Assembly (NCBI GenBank): GCA_012519465.1
Contig: JAAYQD010000337.1
Span: forward strand, 1-8,675
Length of the DNA: 8,675 nucleotides
Reading direction: 5' to 3'
DNA from: Candidatus Cloacimonadota bacterium
Lineage (GTDB): Bacteria; Cloacimonadota; Cloacimonadia; Cloacimonadales; Cloacimonadaceae
In this document: in pieces, positions 1-7,120 of the stretch
Position numbering within the stretch: position 1 is the stretch's first letter
How the letters are laid out: each line of letters opens with the position of its first letter
Notes under the pieces: model-generated
What the model saw: only the letters and a program-made list of their open reading frames with translations
Databases searched by the model: none
What the model was told of the DNA's origin: nothing
Made by a program: the position numbers and the translations under genes

Positions 1-1215
1 GTATGCCACATAATCCTCCGGGTTATCCAGCTGATTGAGCAGCATGATGCCTCCCGCCTGTGCCATGGCTTCCAGAATCAATACGCCGGGCATGATGGGA
101 TGACCGGGAAAGTGGCCTTGGAAGAAAGGCTCATTCATCGTCACATTCTTGATGCCGGTGATGGATTCATTGGGTACGAAATCTATGATCTTATCCACCA
201 GGAGGAAGGGATAACGATGAGGGATGATGCGCATGATGGCATTGATATCAAACACTATGCCTTCAGCTTTCTTCTTTTGATACAGCATCTGCAGCTCGTT
301 CTTTTTCTGGATCTGTCTCAGCTTTTTCACCAGTTCCACGTTTGTCTTGTGGCCGCTGCGTGCAGCTAAGATGTGTCCCTTGATGGGCATTCCCAAAAGT
401 GCCATATCACCAATCAGATCAACCACCTTGTGGCGCACAAACTCATTGTGATAACGCAGCTTGTTGGTATTCAGGATGCCTTCTTCAGACACCTTCACCG
501 GTTTGTGATAGCCAAATGCTTCCTGCAGGTGTTTCAGCTCCTCTTCGCTCATATTGGGCTCGGCGATTACCAGGGCGTTATCCAGAGATCCGCCCTTGAT
601 CAGACCCTTTTCCCTGAGGTAGAGGATCTCGTTGATAAAGCAGAAGGTGCATGCCCCGGCAAATTCACTCTCATAATAATCCATGCTGGGCAGCCATGTG
701 TATTGAGTACCCAGGTTGGGATGCTTGTAATCTATCATGAAGGTCACCTTCAGCTCGTTGGAGGGCACTATCACCACATCCACGTTTTCTTCCGGTGCAG
801 AGAAGTTGATGGGAGCATCCAGCTCAAAAAACACCCTTTCAGAATCCTGTTGGATCAAGCCTGCCTGGCGCAGAAGAGTGAGGAACGGCAATGGGGAGCC
901 ATCCGCCACGGGAGCTTCCGGACCGTCTATCTCTATACGGATATTATCAATATTCAGCCCTTTGATGGCGGAAAGGACGTGCTCGATGGTGCCCACAACG
1001 GCTCCATTGATGCCAATCGTGGTCCCGCGGGAGATATCCACCACGTGGTCTATATCGGCGGGAATCTCTGGTTTATTGGGCAGATCAGTGCGGATAAACA
1101 CAATGCCTTCATCCTTGTCTGCCGGTCTGAAGCGGATGGTGGTGATCTCACCCGTGTGCAATCCTATACCCGTATAAGCCACGTCACGTTGAATTGTATG
1201 TTTGTATTCTTTCAT
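1..1215 (-). CDS. lpxC/fabZ: Bifunctional LpxC-FabZ fusion: UDP-3-O-acyl-N-acetylglucosamine deacetylase / 3-hydroxyacyl-ACP dehydratase (3' end cut by window)
   Basis: Reads leftward from ATG at 1215-1213 and stays open to the window edge, giving 405 residues; fused family members run to about 460, so roughly 50-60 residues are missing. Residues 1-300 are LpxC, the zinc deacetylase that commits UDP-acyl-GlcNAc to lipid A. I see the TIEH motif (E78, zinc ligand H79), a DGP..P..DGS loop (98-107), [10 protein letters not shown] with zinc ligands H262 and D266, and the SGH histidine H289. A lysine-rich linker (about 300-318) leads into FabZ, which dehydrates 3-hydroxyacyl-ACP in fatty acid synthesis: [11 protein letters not shown] (331-341), GHFPGHP with catalytic H368, and LEAMAQ with E382. 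An AAGGT Shine-Dalgarno lies 7 bases before the ATG. It is third in the skp-lpxD-lpxC/fabZ run, 37 bases after lpxD. Such fusions are known in Bacteroidota and relatives. Confidence 0.96.
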   Translation of the reverse strand, partial: MKEYKHTIQRDVAYTGIGLHTGEITTIRFRPADKDEGIVFIRTDLPNKPEIPADIDHVVDISRGTTIGINGAVVGTIEHVLSAIKGLNIDNIRIEIDGPEAPVADGSPLPFLTLLRQAGLIQQDSERVFFELDAPINFSAPEENVDVVIVPSNELKVTFMIDYKHPNLGTQYTWLPSMDYYESEFAGACTFCFINEILYLREKGLIKGGSLDNALVIAEPNMSEEELKHLQEAFGYHKPVKVSEEGILNTNKLRYHNEFVRHKVVDLIGDMALLGMPIKGHILAARSGHKTNVELVKKLRQIQKKNELQMLYQKKKAEGIVFDINAIMRIIPHRYPFLLVDKIIDFVPNESITGIKNVTMNEPFFQGHFPGHPIMPGVLILEAMAQAGGIMLLNQLDNPEDYVAY

Positions 1216-1252
1216 AATCCTTACCTTGTGCTTTGCATAATTGGTGTGAGGC

Positions 1253-2278
1253 TCAGTCTTTGATTTGCCTCATGTAAAATCTATATATATCCGGAAGGCG
1301 CTTTTGGCTGGCCATGATGCGTTTCATGAGGCCGGCTTCCATTGCTGGAGTGCCCAAGAATTGAGAGTCTTCAGGGATGTCGTTTGTGATGCCGGATTGG
1401 GCGCCAACCATGGCTCGGTCACCTATTTTCAGATGACCGGCTGCACCCACCTGACCTGCCAGATACACATAATCTCCCAAGGTTGTGCTGCCTGCCAGCC
1501 CCACCTGGGCACAGATGATGCAATGTTTGCCGATCACGCAATTATGCCCTATCTGCACCAGATTGTCCAGCTTGCTGCCTTCGCCGATCACGGTGGAGCC
1601 CAAGGTGGCTCTATCCACACAGGTATTGGCTCCGATCTCCACAAAGTCGTGAATCTCCACATTGCCAATCTGCGGTATCTTTTGCTGCACATCACCTATG
1701 AGGGCAAAGCCAAAGCCATCCGCCCCTATCACCGCACAGGAGTGGATGATCACCTCTTTGCCTATCACACAGTCATCATAGACCACCGCATGGGGATGCA
1801 TCACCGTACCGGCACCGATCCTTACATTCTCGCCAATCTGCACACCGCTCATGAGGTGGCAACCATCGCCTATCACGCTGTGTGGACCGATGGTGACGCC
1901 TGCTGCGATGCACGCCTTGGAGGACACATCTGCATCCGGTGCTATCACCGCCGTGGGATGGATGCCCGCAGGTGTATCAGGCGCCATCGCCAGCCAGTGG
2001 CTGATCAATGCCATCATCGTGAAATAGGGCTTGTCACAGATCAATAGATTACGCCCGGGCAGCCTTTGGGCAAAATCCTGCGTGGTAATAATGAGACCGG
2101 CGGAGGAGCTTTGCACCTCTTCAAACAGCCTTTCCTGCTCCAAAAAGATAACCGTGCTGGCTGTGGCATCGTTTGCCACAGAGGCGCTATCGATGCGCAG
2201 CTGGGGGTCCCCTTCATAGCGGCATCCGGGCAGATTGATAAACTGGGCGATTCCCAGGCTGGGTTCCAGTTTCTTCAT
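1253..2278 (-). CDS. lpxD: UDP-3-O-acylglucosamine N-acyltransferase LpxD
   Basis: 341 residues, normal LpxD length. It adds the second 3-hydroxyacyl chain, from acyl-ACP, to UDP-3-O-acylglucosamine in cytoplasmic lipid A synthesis. Residues 1-100 form the uridine-binding N-terminal domain. From about 105 the protein is a left-handed beta-helix of hexapeptide repeats ([LIV]GxxxxI). The diagnostic GADGFGFA segment (185-192) and [10 protein letters not shown] (241-250) are present; H245 matches the catalytic histidine (E. coli H239). The C-terminus (about 311-341) is the helical trimer and ACP-contact part. The ATG at 2278 lies only 2 bases after the skp stop, so translation is probably coupled; the stop is TGA. 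A long reading frame on the opposite strand comes from the repetitive hexapeptide codons and is not a gene. Confidence 0.97.
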   Translation of the reverse strand: MKKLEPSLGIAQFINLPGCRYEGDPQLRIDSASVANDATASTVIFLEQERLFEEVQSSSAGLIITTQDFAQRLPGRNLLICDKPYFTMMALISHWLAMAPDTPAGIHPTAVIAPDADVSSKACIAAGVTIGPHSVIGDGCHLMSGVQIGENVRIGAGTVMHPHAVVYDDCVIGKEVIIHSCAVIGADGFGFALIGDVQQKIPQIGNVEIHDFVEIGANTCVDRATLGSTVIGEGSKLDNLVQIGHNCVIGKHCIICAQVGLAGSTTLGDYVYLAGQVGAAGHLKIGDRAMVGAQSGITNDIPEDSQFLGTPAMEAGLMKRIMASQKRLPDIYRFYMRQIKD

Positions 2279-2280
2279 CC

Positions 2281-2901
2281 TTAGCTCTTTTCTAATTTCT
2301 CTATGTCTTCCGGCTGGAGCTCCTGCTCTTCTTTCAGCCCATCAAAATCCAGCATGGGTTCTTCTTCATCCAATATCTGGGGTGGAATGGTATCCTTGTT
2401 GATTTCCAACAGGATGATATCCGTGATATCTATGGATGGAGCGGCATACAACACGGTGGGATAGCTGACGTCGAAGATGATGGTATATTTCTCGTTCTTT
2501 GCCACCTTATCGATGGCTTCCCTGATCTTGGCTGTGAGGGGGTCGATAAGCTCGTTATAGCGCTGTTCTGCCAAGCCACCTTCGCCAAAGTAATCATTCA
2601 GCATCTGCCCGGCTTCCGCCTTCTTGGTATCAATCCGCGCCAATGCCTCACGCTTTGCCGCTTCATTTTTGGTAAGTCTGTCTATTTCATAATCCTGTTC
2701 CATGCTCCGAATTTCTTCGTTGATGGCACGCAGCTGGTTGCTCCAATTTTGTCTGTCCAGATTGAACAAACGCTGGATTTCCATCGCTTCGTTGCTTTCA
2801 AACAGCAGCCTGTCTGTATCCACATAGCCAATCTTCACAGCCTGTGCCATGCCCAGGGTGAGCATGGACAAGGCTGCCAACACCAATACAAATCGTTTCA
2901 T
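2281..2901 (-). CDS. skp: Skp/OmpH-family periplasmic chaperone
   Basis: 206 residues. Skp-family proteins form trimers that hold unfolded outer-membrane proteins in the periplasm on their way to the BAM machine. Residues 1-21 are a Sec signal peptide (KR, hydrophobic core, AQA cleavage motif), followed by the family's [12 protein letters not shown] start of the mature chain. About 35-135 is charged, heptad-like helix that would form the tentacle coiled coil. About 138-170 ([15 protein letters not shown], then [12 protein letters not shown]) matches the C-terminal beta-strand part of the OmpH domain. An acidic tail of about 33 residues follows (174-206), making it longer than the usual 160-170 residues. 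AGGAGA precedes the ATG by 7 bases. It lies 19 bases after gcvPB and directly before lpxD, the conserved skp-lpxD order. Sequence identity in this family is low, but signal, size and neighbours agree. Confidence 0.9.
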   Translation of the reverse strand: MKRFVLVLAALSMLTLGMAQAVKIGYVDTDRLLFESNEAMEIQRLFNLDRQNWSNQLRAINEEIRSMEQDYEIDRLTKNEAAKREALARIDTKKAEAGQMLNDYFGEGGLAEQRYNELIDPLTAKIREAIDKVAKNEKYTIIFDVSYPTVLYAAPSIDITDIILLEINKDTIPPQILDEEEPMLDFDGLKEEQELQPEDIEKLEKS

Positions 2902-2920
2902 CGTTAGTCTCCTAAATATC

Positions 2921-4375
2921 TTAATTCTTGATGGGGAAAATGGGATCGAGCTTTTTCACTGCCAGCACGTCGTCCACACGGCGCACCGGAGTGGTAAGCG
3001 GAGCCTCATGTAATAATTCTGGATTTTCCTTGCTTTCCTGCGCTATTTCTATCATTGCATCGGCAAAAGCATTCAGGGAGTCCAGAGATTCCGTCTCCGT
3101 GGGCTCGATCATCATTGCCTCAGGAATTATGAGGGGGAAATATACTGTGGGGGCGTGGAATCCTTTATCCAACAGCCTCTTTGCTATATCCAGGGTATTC
3201 ACACCATTGGCTTTCTTTTGCCAGCTGGAATCCGCCACAAATTCGTGCATACAGTATTCCAGATGTTTGATGTGATAGTAATCTTTGAGGCGTGCCATCA
3301 GGTAATTGGCATTGATGATGGCGTTTTCGCTGGCGCGGCGCAAGCCCTTGGCGCCTAACATCTTGATATACACATAGGCTCTTAGCAGCACGGCAAAATT
3401 GCCATAAAAGGTGTGAACTTTGCCTATCGAAGTATCCTCATGCCCATAATCCAGATAATAGCCACTATCGTTTTTGCTCACGATGGGAACGGGCAGATAG
3501 GGAACCAGCTTTTCTACTACACCAACGGGACCCGCTCCGGGACCGCCGCCTCCATGCGGAGTGCTGAAGGTTTTGTGGAGGTTAAAATGGATCACGTCAA
3601 AGCCTGTTTTGCCAGGCTGAACTATGCCCAACAGCGCATTCAGATTGGCGCCATCCATATAAATGAGGGCATCCACATCGTGGAAGATGCGGGAAATCTC
3701 TTCCACCTGAGTCTCAAACAAGCCCAAGGTGCTGGGATTAGTTAGCATAAAGCCAGCCGTATTCTCATCCACCAGGGTCTTCAGATGCTCGATATCACAG
3801 CGTCCGTTGGCATCGCTCTTCAGCTCTTTCACTTTGTAGCCCACCAATGAACAGGTGGCGGGGTTGGTGCCATGCGCGCTATCCGGCACGATGATGGTAT
3901 CCTTGTGGGTGTTGCCTTTGGCTTTGTGATAGGCTTCAATGATCTTGATACCGGTAAATTCGCCCTGCGCTCCCGCCACAGGCTGCAAAGTAACCTGTGC
4001 CATCCCGGAGATCTCGCTGAGGTCTTTTTGGAGCTCCCACATCACGGATAGCGCTCCTTGAATAGTCTCCTCCGGCTGATATGGATGCGCATTAGCAAAG
4101 CAGGAATAGCGGGCTATAGTCTCATGTATCTTGGGGTTATACTTCATGGTACAGCTTCCCAGGGGATACAGGCCTTTTTCGATAAAGTGGTTTTTGTGGG
4201 AAAGCATAATAAAGTGGCGCATCACGTCCAGCTCGCTCACCTCCGGCAAACGCGCTTTGGATTCTCGTTTATATTGGGCGGGGATGATCTCATCCAGCGG
4301 GATATCCACATCATTGGCAGGCAGAGTATAGCCCTTGCGTCCTTTTGTGGAAAGTTCAAATATGGTCTTAGACAT
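2921..4375 (-). CDS. gcvPB: Glycine dehydrogenase (decarboxylating) subunit 2, P-protein beta chain
   Basis: 484 residues, full length for GcvPB. With GcvPA it forms the PLP-dependent P-protein of the glycine cleavage system, which decarboxylates glycine and passes the aminomethyl group to lipoyl GcvH. Visible family signatures are YPLGSCTMKYNPK (70-82), QPVAGAQGEFTG (131-142), PDSAHGTNPA (164-173), the MDGANLNA segment (240-247), and the PLP-lysine motif NLHKTFSTPHGGGGPGAGP with K268. It overlaps the end of gcvPA by 8 bases, and a strong AGGAGG ends 6 bases before its ATG, so the two subunits are probably made in step. gcvH and gcvT are not in the window. Whether the cell degrades glycine or makes it by reductive glycine synthesis cannot be read from this gene. 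Confidence 0.97.
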   Translation of the reverse strand: MSKTIFELSTKGRKGYTLPANDVDIPLDEIIPAQYKRESKARLPEVSELDVMRHFIMLSHKNHFIEKGLYPLGSCTMKYNPKIHETIARYSCFANAHPYQPEETIQGALSVMWELQKDLSEISGMAQVTLQPVAGAQGEFTGIKIIEAYHKAKGNTHKDTIIVPDSAHGTNPATCSLVGYKVKELKSDANGRCDIEHLKTLVDENTAGFMLTNPSTLGLFETQVEEISRIFHDVDALIYMDGANLNALLGIVQPGKTGFDVIHFNLHKTFSTPHGGGGPGAGPVGVVEKLVPYLPVPIVSKNDSGYYLDYGHEDTSIGKVHTFYGNFAVLLRAYVYIKMLGAKGLRRASENAIINANYLMARLKDYYHIKHLEYCMHEFVADSSWQKKANGVNTLDIAKRLLDKGFHAPTVYFPLIIPEAMMIEPTETESLDSLNAFADAMIEIAQESKENPELLHEAPLTTPVRRVDDVLAVKKLDPIFPIKN

Positions 4376-5714
4376 CCCTCACCTCCTGTAGTGCTTTTAC
4401 AAGTGCATCCAGATCAGCCTTGCTCTTCTTTTCGGTAACTGCCAGCATCAGCTGGTTGTCATTGCCCCAGCGTGCCATATCCACCCCGGCATAGATGCCT
4501 TGGGGAAGCAGCCGGGATATAACCTCAGCCGCTGGAATGGGCGTATTGATCACAAATTCATTAAAGAAAGGCGCATCGGGATAGGCAAGGGTAAAGCCCT
4601 TGACACCGGCTATTTCGCGAGCCAGATAATGTGCCTTTTGTGCGCTTTGGGTGGCTACTTCCACCATGCCTTCACGCCCCATCAGGCTCATATACACACA
4701 AGCCGCTAAGGTGCAGAGGCTCTGGTTGGAACAGATATTGGAGGTTGCCTTGGCACGGCGGATATGCTGTTCCCGAGCTTGCAGGGTGAGGGCATAGGCG
4801 CGGCGACCTTCCTTATCCAGGGTTCCGCCCACGATGCGTCCCGGCATCTGCCTTGCCATATCCAATTTGGTGGCAAAAAAGCCAAACAGCGGACCGCCCA
4901 CGTTCATGTTGTTGCCCAATGCCTGTCCTTCACCCACCACGATATCGGCGCCATAGGCAGCCGGAGCTTTAAGGATGGCCAGCGAGATGGGAGAGGCACA
5001 CACGATATACAGTGCCTTCTCGTTTTTGCGCACCAATCTGCCAATCGCCTCGCCGTCTTCGATATTGCCCCAGAAGTTCGGGGTTTGTAACACCACGGAA
5101 CCCACGGTGTCATCCATCATGGCTTCCAAGGCGTCCAAATCGATAAGCCCATCTTTGGTAGGCGCTGTCAGCAGCTCTATCCCCAAGCCTTCCGTATAAA
5201 TCCGAATCACCCTCAGGTATTCCGGATGCAGAGTGGCAGGCAGGATGGCTTTGGTGAGCCTGTTTTTGCGCACCGCCATCAGGATGGCTTCCGCTATCGC
5301 CGAAGCAGCGTCATACATGGAGGCATTGGCGATTTCCATGCCCGTCAATTCACAGATCATCGTCTGATATTCATAGATAAATGGCAGTGTGCCCTGGCTC
5401 ACTTCCGCCTGATAGGGTGTATAGGCGGTGTGGAATTCCGGACGGGAAATAATGGCATCCACTGCCGCCGGGATAAAATGATCATAAACGCCGGCACCCA
5501 AGAAAGAATTGACCGCCTGGGTGCATACATCACCACAGGTCTGCTTTTGTATCCGGCGTGTAATTTCAAGTTCGGATAGGGGTTCATCCATATCGAGGAG
5601 ACCCTCCAAACGCATTTGGGGAGGAATTGCGGTAATCAACTGGTCAAAATCGGTAACTCCAATCTTTTCCAGCATCGCCCGCCTTTCCTCCGGAGTATTG
5701 GAAATATATGGCAT
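4368..5714 (-). CDS. gcvPA: Glycine dehydrogenase (decarboxylating) subunit 1, P-protein alpha chain
   Basis: 448 residues, full length for GcvPA, the partner of GcvPB in the split P-protein common in Firmicutes, archaea and many anaerobes. Family signatures are visible: PYISNTPEER at the N-terminus, SFLGAGVYDHFIPAAV (70-85), the FHTAYTPYQAEVSQGTLPF region (94-112), ELTGMEIANASMYDAASA (122-139), and REQHIRRAKATSNICSNQSL (314-333). The ATG at 5714 has an AAGGAGG Shine-Dalgarno 4 bases upstream. A good sigma70-type promoter lies a further 50 bases up. It is the first gene of the leftward operon and overlaps gcvPB by 8 bases. The leader is only about 40 bases, too short for a glycine riboswitch. 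Confidence 0.97.
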   Translation of the reverse strand: MPYISNTPEERRAMLEKIGVTDFDQLITAIPPQMRLEGLLDMDEPLSELEITRRIQKQTCGDVCTQAVNSFLGAGVYDHFIPAAVDAIISRPEFHTAYTPYQAEVSQGTLPFIYEYQTMICELTGMEIANASMYDAASAIAEAILMAVRKNRLTKAILPATLHPEYLRVIRIYTEGLGIELLTAPTKDGLIDLDALEAMMDDTVGSVVLQTPNFWGNIEDGEAIGRLVRKNEKALYIVCASPISLAILKAPAAYGADIVVGEGQALGNNMNVGGPLFGFFATKLDMARQMPGRIVGGTLDKEGRRAYALTLQAREQHIRRAKATSNICSNQSLCTLAACVYMSLMGREGMVEVATQSAQKAHYLAREIAGVKGFTLAYPDAPFFNEFVINTPIPAAEVISRLLPQGIYAGVDMARWGNDNQLMLAVTEKKSKADLDALVKALQEVRDV

Positions 5715-5762
5715 TACGCCTCCTTGGAGGTTCTGCGATTCCGCATAATAGTATTTTCAACA

Positions 5763-5790
5763 ACTATATAAAAGTGGCTGTTTATGTCAA
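5763..5790 (-). promoter_or_regulatory. Sigma70-type promoter of the gcvPA operon
   Basis: On the minus strand a consensus TTGACA (5790-5785) is followed after 16 bases by TATAGT (5768-5763). The flanks are AT-rich, and the start would fall near 5756, leaving a leader of about 42 bases before gcvPA. The -35 is perfect and the -10 matches at 5 of 6. It is the only strong promoter I see for the five leftward genes. Confidence 0.75.
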
Positions 5791-5837
5791 TCGATAAATT
5801 TGGACTCATTGACTCTTAACCTGCTTCTTCCTTATTA

Positions 5838-5885
5838 ACCACCCTTGTCTCTCCTTTGCCTACACAAGGGTGAGACAAGGGTGGT
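5838..5885. repeat. 14-bp perfect inverted repeat with 20-base loop
   Basis: The left arm ACCACCCTTGTCTC (5838-5851) is the exact reverse complement of the right arm (5872-5885). No T-run follows on either strand, so a normal intrinsic terminator is unlikely, and a terminator is not expected between divergent genes. It lies about 48 bases upstream of the gcvPA -35 element. Confidence 0.8.
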
Positions 5886-5897
5886 GCAAGGGAGGGT
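5865..5897 (+). repeat. Three 11-bp CAAGGG-headed tandem units
   Basis: CAAGGG recurs at 5865, 5876 and 5887, exactly 11 bases apart; the units are CAAGGGTGAGA, CAAGGGTGGTG and CAAGGGAGGGT. The spacing is one helical turn, so all copies face the same side of the DNA. The second unit overlaps the right arm of the 14-bp inverted repeat, and an inverted CCCTTG sits in the left arm. Confidence 0.7.
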
Positions 5898-5916
5898 GCC
5901 AGCCGAGGGCTGGCAC
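5896..5916. repeat. Perfect 9-bp hairpin with GAG loop
   Basis: GTGCCAGCC (5896-5904) and GGCTGGCAC (5908-5916) pair perfectly around a 3-base loop, a stable GC-rich hairpin. No T-tract follows; instead a CAGGTTT heptad array starts at the final bases of the stem. Confidence 0.75.
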
Positions 5917-5950
5917 AGGTTTCAGGTTCCAGGGATCAGGTTTCAGAGCT
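5916..5950 (+). repeat. Heptanucleotide array 1 (five CAGGTTT-like units)
   Basis: Five consecutive 7-bp units begin with CAG: CAGGTTT twice (5916 and 5937), with the variants CAGGTTC, CAGGGAT and CAGAGCT between and after. The array runs directly into AGCTTCGCTAA, the reverse complement of the AGCGAAGC core repeated elsewhere in this spacer. It resembles the short tandem heptamer repeats (STRRs) described in cyanobacteria. Confidence 0.65.
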
Positions 5951-6024
5951 TCGCTAAAGCCAAGTCTATTTTGAATTTGGGTAATTCGCTTAATTAGGGT
6001 AATAAGTGGTTCAATAAAACGCTT

Positions 6025-6041
6025 AGCGAAGCGAGCTCCCT
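6025..6041 (+). repeat. 17-bp dispersed direct repeat, copy 1
   Basis: AGCGAAGCGAGCTCCCT here matches 7121-7137 at 16 of 17 positions in the same orientation; the two copies lie on either side of the ABC ATPase gene. The core AGCGAAGCGA recurs exactly at 6204-6213, with one mismatch at 6226-6235, and inverted (as GCTTCGCT) at 5948-5955. Confidence 0.7.
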
Positions 6042-6044
6042 AAA

Positions 6045-6062
6045 GAGTCTCGGCAGAGACGG
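6045..6062 (+). repeat. GTCTC/GAGAC hairpin unit, copy 1
   Basis: A 5-bp stem GTCTC (6047-6051) and GAGAC (6056-6060) around GGCA, preceded by GA and followed by GG. A near copy lies 54 bases downstream, at 6101-6113, with loop GGA. Confidence 0.55.
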
Positions 6063-6098
6063 CAGTTTAGGTCAAATGACGCCATATGAATACGCTAC

Positions 6099-6116
6099 GA
6101 GTCTCGGAGAGACGAC
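6099..6116 (+). repeat. GTCTC/GAGAC hairpin unit, copy 2
   Basis: GTCTC (6101-6105), loop GGA, GAGAC (6109-6113), again preceded by GA and followed by GACA, close to copy 1 (GGCA). The pair looks like two members of one short dispersed repeat. Confidence 0.55.
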
Positions 6117-6127
6117 ATATTTGGTTC

Positions 6128-6165
6128 GCTGCGCGAGCAGAGGCCAGAGGCCAGAGGTCAGGGGG
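6128..6165 (+). repeat. Heptanucleotide array 2 with GCTGCGCGAGC head
   Basis: GCTGCGCGAGC (6128-6138) leads into four 7-bp units from 6138: CAGAGGC twice, CAGAGGT, then CAGGGGG. The same head-plus-heptads arrangement appears in reverse orientation at 7132-7177 beyond the ABC gene, so the two form an inverted pair about 1 kb apart. Confidence 0.7.
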
Positions 6166-6193
6166 TCAGCCACTTCCCAACAGTGCGCAGCAC

Positions 6194-6266
6194 GCTCAAC
6201 TTGAGCGAAGCGAATCTCAACCGTGAGCAAAGCGAACACTCAACTGGCGCCTTGGCGCCTCTCAAC
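6194..6266 (+). repeat. CTCAAC motif at about 22-base period with small hairpins
   Basis: CTCAAC occurs at 6195, 6216, 6239 and 6261, with steps of 21, 23 and 22 bases, about two helical turns. Spacers 1 and 2 contain AGCGAAGCGA and AGCAAAGCGA; spacer 3 contains two GGCGCC palindromes (6246-6251 and 6254-6259). The first motif forms the palindrome GCTCAA-C-TTGAGC (6194-6206). The block ends about 60 bases before the ABC ATPase start. Confidence 0.65.
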
Positions 6267-6328
6267 ACCTACGCCCTTGACAGATATCCACCATCCAAAA
6301 AGTCTGAACCAAATGAGGTAAATCAAAG

Positions 6329-7102
6329 ATGATAAAAGCACAAGGGCTGCGCTGCGGCTATGATAAGACAGAGGTTTTGCGGGGTTTGGATTTGCATCTG
6401 GATTCTGCCGAGTTAGCGGTATTGATTGGTCCCAATGGAGCCGGCAAATCCACACTGCTCTTTGCCTTACTTGGCTTTCTGAAAGCCTGGGCGGGCAAAG
6501 TGAGCCTCTATGGCAAGGATCTGAATGCCTATGGCAGGCTGGAGCTGGCAAAACAGATTGCCTTTGTGCCCCAGGAGAGCTTTTTCCAGTTTGATTACCG
6601 GGTCTATGACGTGGTGATGATGGGGCGTTACCCCTATTTGGGAATGATGCAAAGCTGGAGCCAGGCCGATCACCAAATGGTGGGAAAGGTATTGGCAAGC
6701 CTGAATCTGGGTGAGCTCTCCCAGCGTTATTACTCCGAACTGAGCGGAGGGGAAAAGCAGCGCGTGCTGATAGCCCGTGCTTTGGCACAGGATACCCGCT
6801 ATATCTTTCTGGATGAAAGTCTCTCCCAGCTGGATATCAACCACCAAATAGATATCATGCAGCTACTGCGCAGCATCAACCAAAGCCAGGGCAAAGGCAT
6901 CCTTATCATCTCCCATAACCTCAATTTAGCAGCAAACTATGCCGATAGGATGATCTTTATCAAATCCGGACGCATCTTGGGGCAGGGAACCCCCCAAGAG
7001 ATGATGCAGGAACATTTGTTGCAGGATCTGTTTGGCACCCGCCTCAGCACCCACATCAACCCCGAAAGCAAGGTACCCAATATAGTCTATCCGGGGAAGT
7101 GA
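6329..7102 (+). CDS. ABC transporter ATPase, FecE/FepC/BtuD-like (iron-siderophore, haem or cobalamin class)
   Basis: 257 residues, normal for this family. A cytoplasmic ATPase that would drive a FecCD/BtuC-type importer. Visible motifs are Walker A GPNGAGKST (34-42), Q-loop Q82, the family-typical DVVMMGRYPYLG (94-105), signature LSGGEKQR (138-145), Walker B YIFLDE (158-163) and H-loop H196. Walker B continues DES where most relatives have DEP, but catalytic E163 and the D-loop SQLD are intact, so it should be active. GAGGT lies 9 bases before the ATG. No permease or substrate-binding gene adjoins it: upstream is a repeat-rich spacer, downstream a regulator gene. Inverted heptad arrays flank it. 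The substrate cannot be told from the sequence; iron chelate, haem and corrinoid are all possible. Confidence 0.9.
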   Translation: MIKAQGLRCGYDKTEVLRGLDLHLDSAELAVLIGPNGAGKSTLLFALLGFLKAWAGKVSLYGKDLNAYGRLELAKQIAFVPQESFFQFDYRVYDVVMMGRYPYLGMMQSWSQADHQMVGKVLASLNLGELSQRYYSELSGGEKQRVLIARALAQDTRYIFLDESLSQLDINHQIDIMQLLRSINQSQGKGILIISHNLNLAANYADRMIFIKSGRILGQGTPQEMMQEHLLQDLFGTRLSTHINPESKVPNIVYPGK

Positions 7103-7120
7103 CAAGCCAAACCTCCTGCG

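Larger units (their letters stand above)
5805..6328. other. Repeat-rich intergenic region without a convincing gene
   Basis: About 520 bases between the divergent gcvPA promoter and the ABC ATPase gene. No reading frame here has family resemblance or a good ribosome site. The sequence is instead built of short repeats and hairpins: a 14-bp inverted repeat containing an 11-bp phased CAAGGG array, a 9-bp hairpin, two heptanucleotide arrays, paired GTCTC/GAGAC hairpins, several AGCGAAGCGA copies and CTCAAC motifs about every 22 bases. Each is listed separately. Possible explanations are a dispersed repeat family of this genome, regulatory DNA for the flanking genes, or an unrecognised non-coding RNA. 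Confidence 0.6.

Noticed and set aside
373..1263. 296-residue frame on the plus strand opposite lpxC/fabZ
   Set aside because: Lies wholly against a gene with intact catalytic motifs; the translation resembles no family and has the His/Gln-rich look of an antisense shadow.
1265..2047. 260-residue frame opposite lpxD
   Set aside because: Antisense of hexapeptide-repeat codons; rich in His, Cys and Tyr and without domain resemblance.
5715..5757. Glycine riboswitch before gcvPA
   Set aside because: Only about 42 bases separate the likely transcript start from the ATG, too short for the aptamer, and no aptamer-like conserved core is visible.
5916..6266. CRISPR array
   Set aside because: Repeats are 6-11 bp with short or no spacers, not 23-40 bp repeats with unique spacers, and no cas gene is present.
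6277..6282. TTGACA before the ABC ATPase as a promoter
   Set aside because: A perfect -35 hexamer, but nothing resembling a -10 lies 15-19 bases downstream; left out as a called promoter.
6240..6788. 182-residue minus-strand frame across the ABC ATPase start and upstream spacer
   Set aside because: Pro/Ser/Arg-rich low-complexity translation antisense to Walker A and signature regions; no ribosome site or family.
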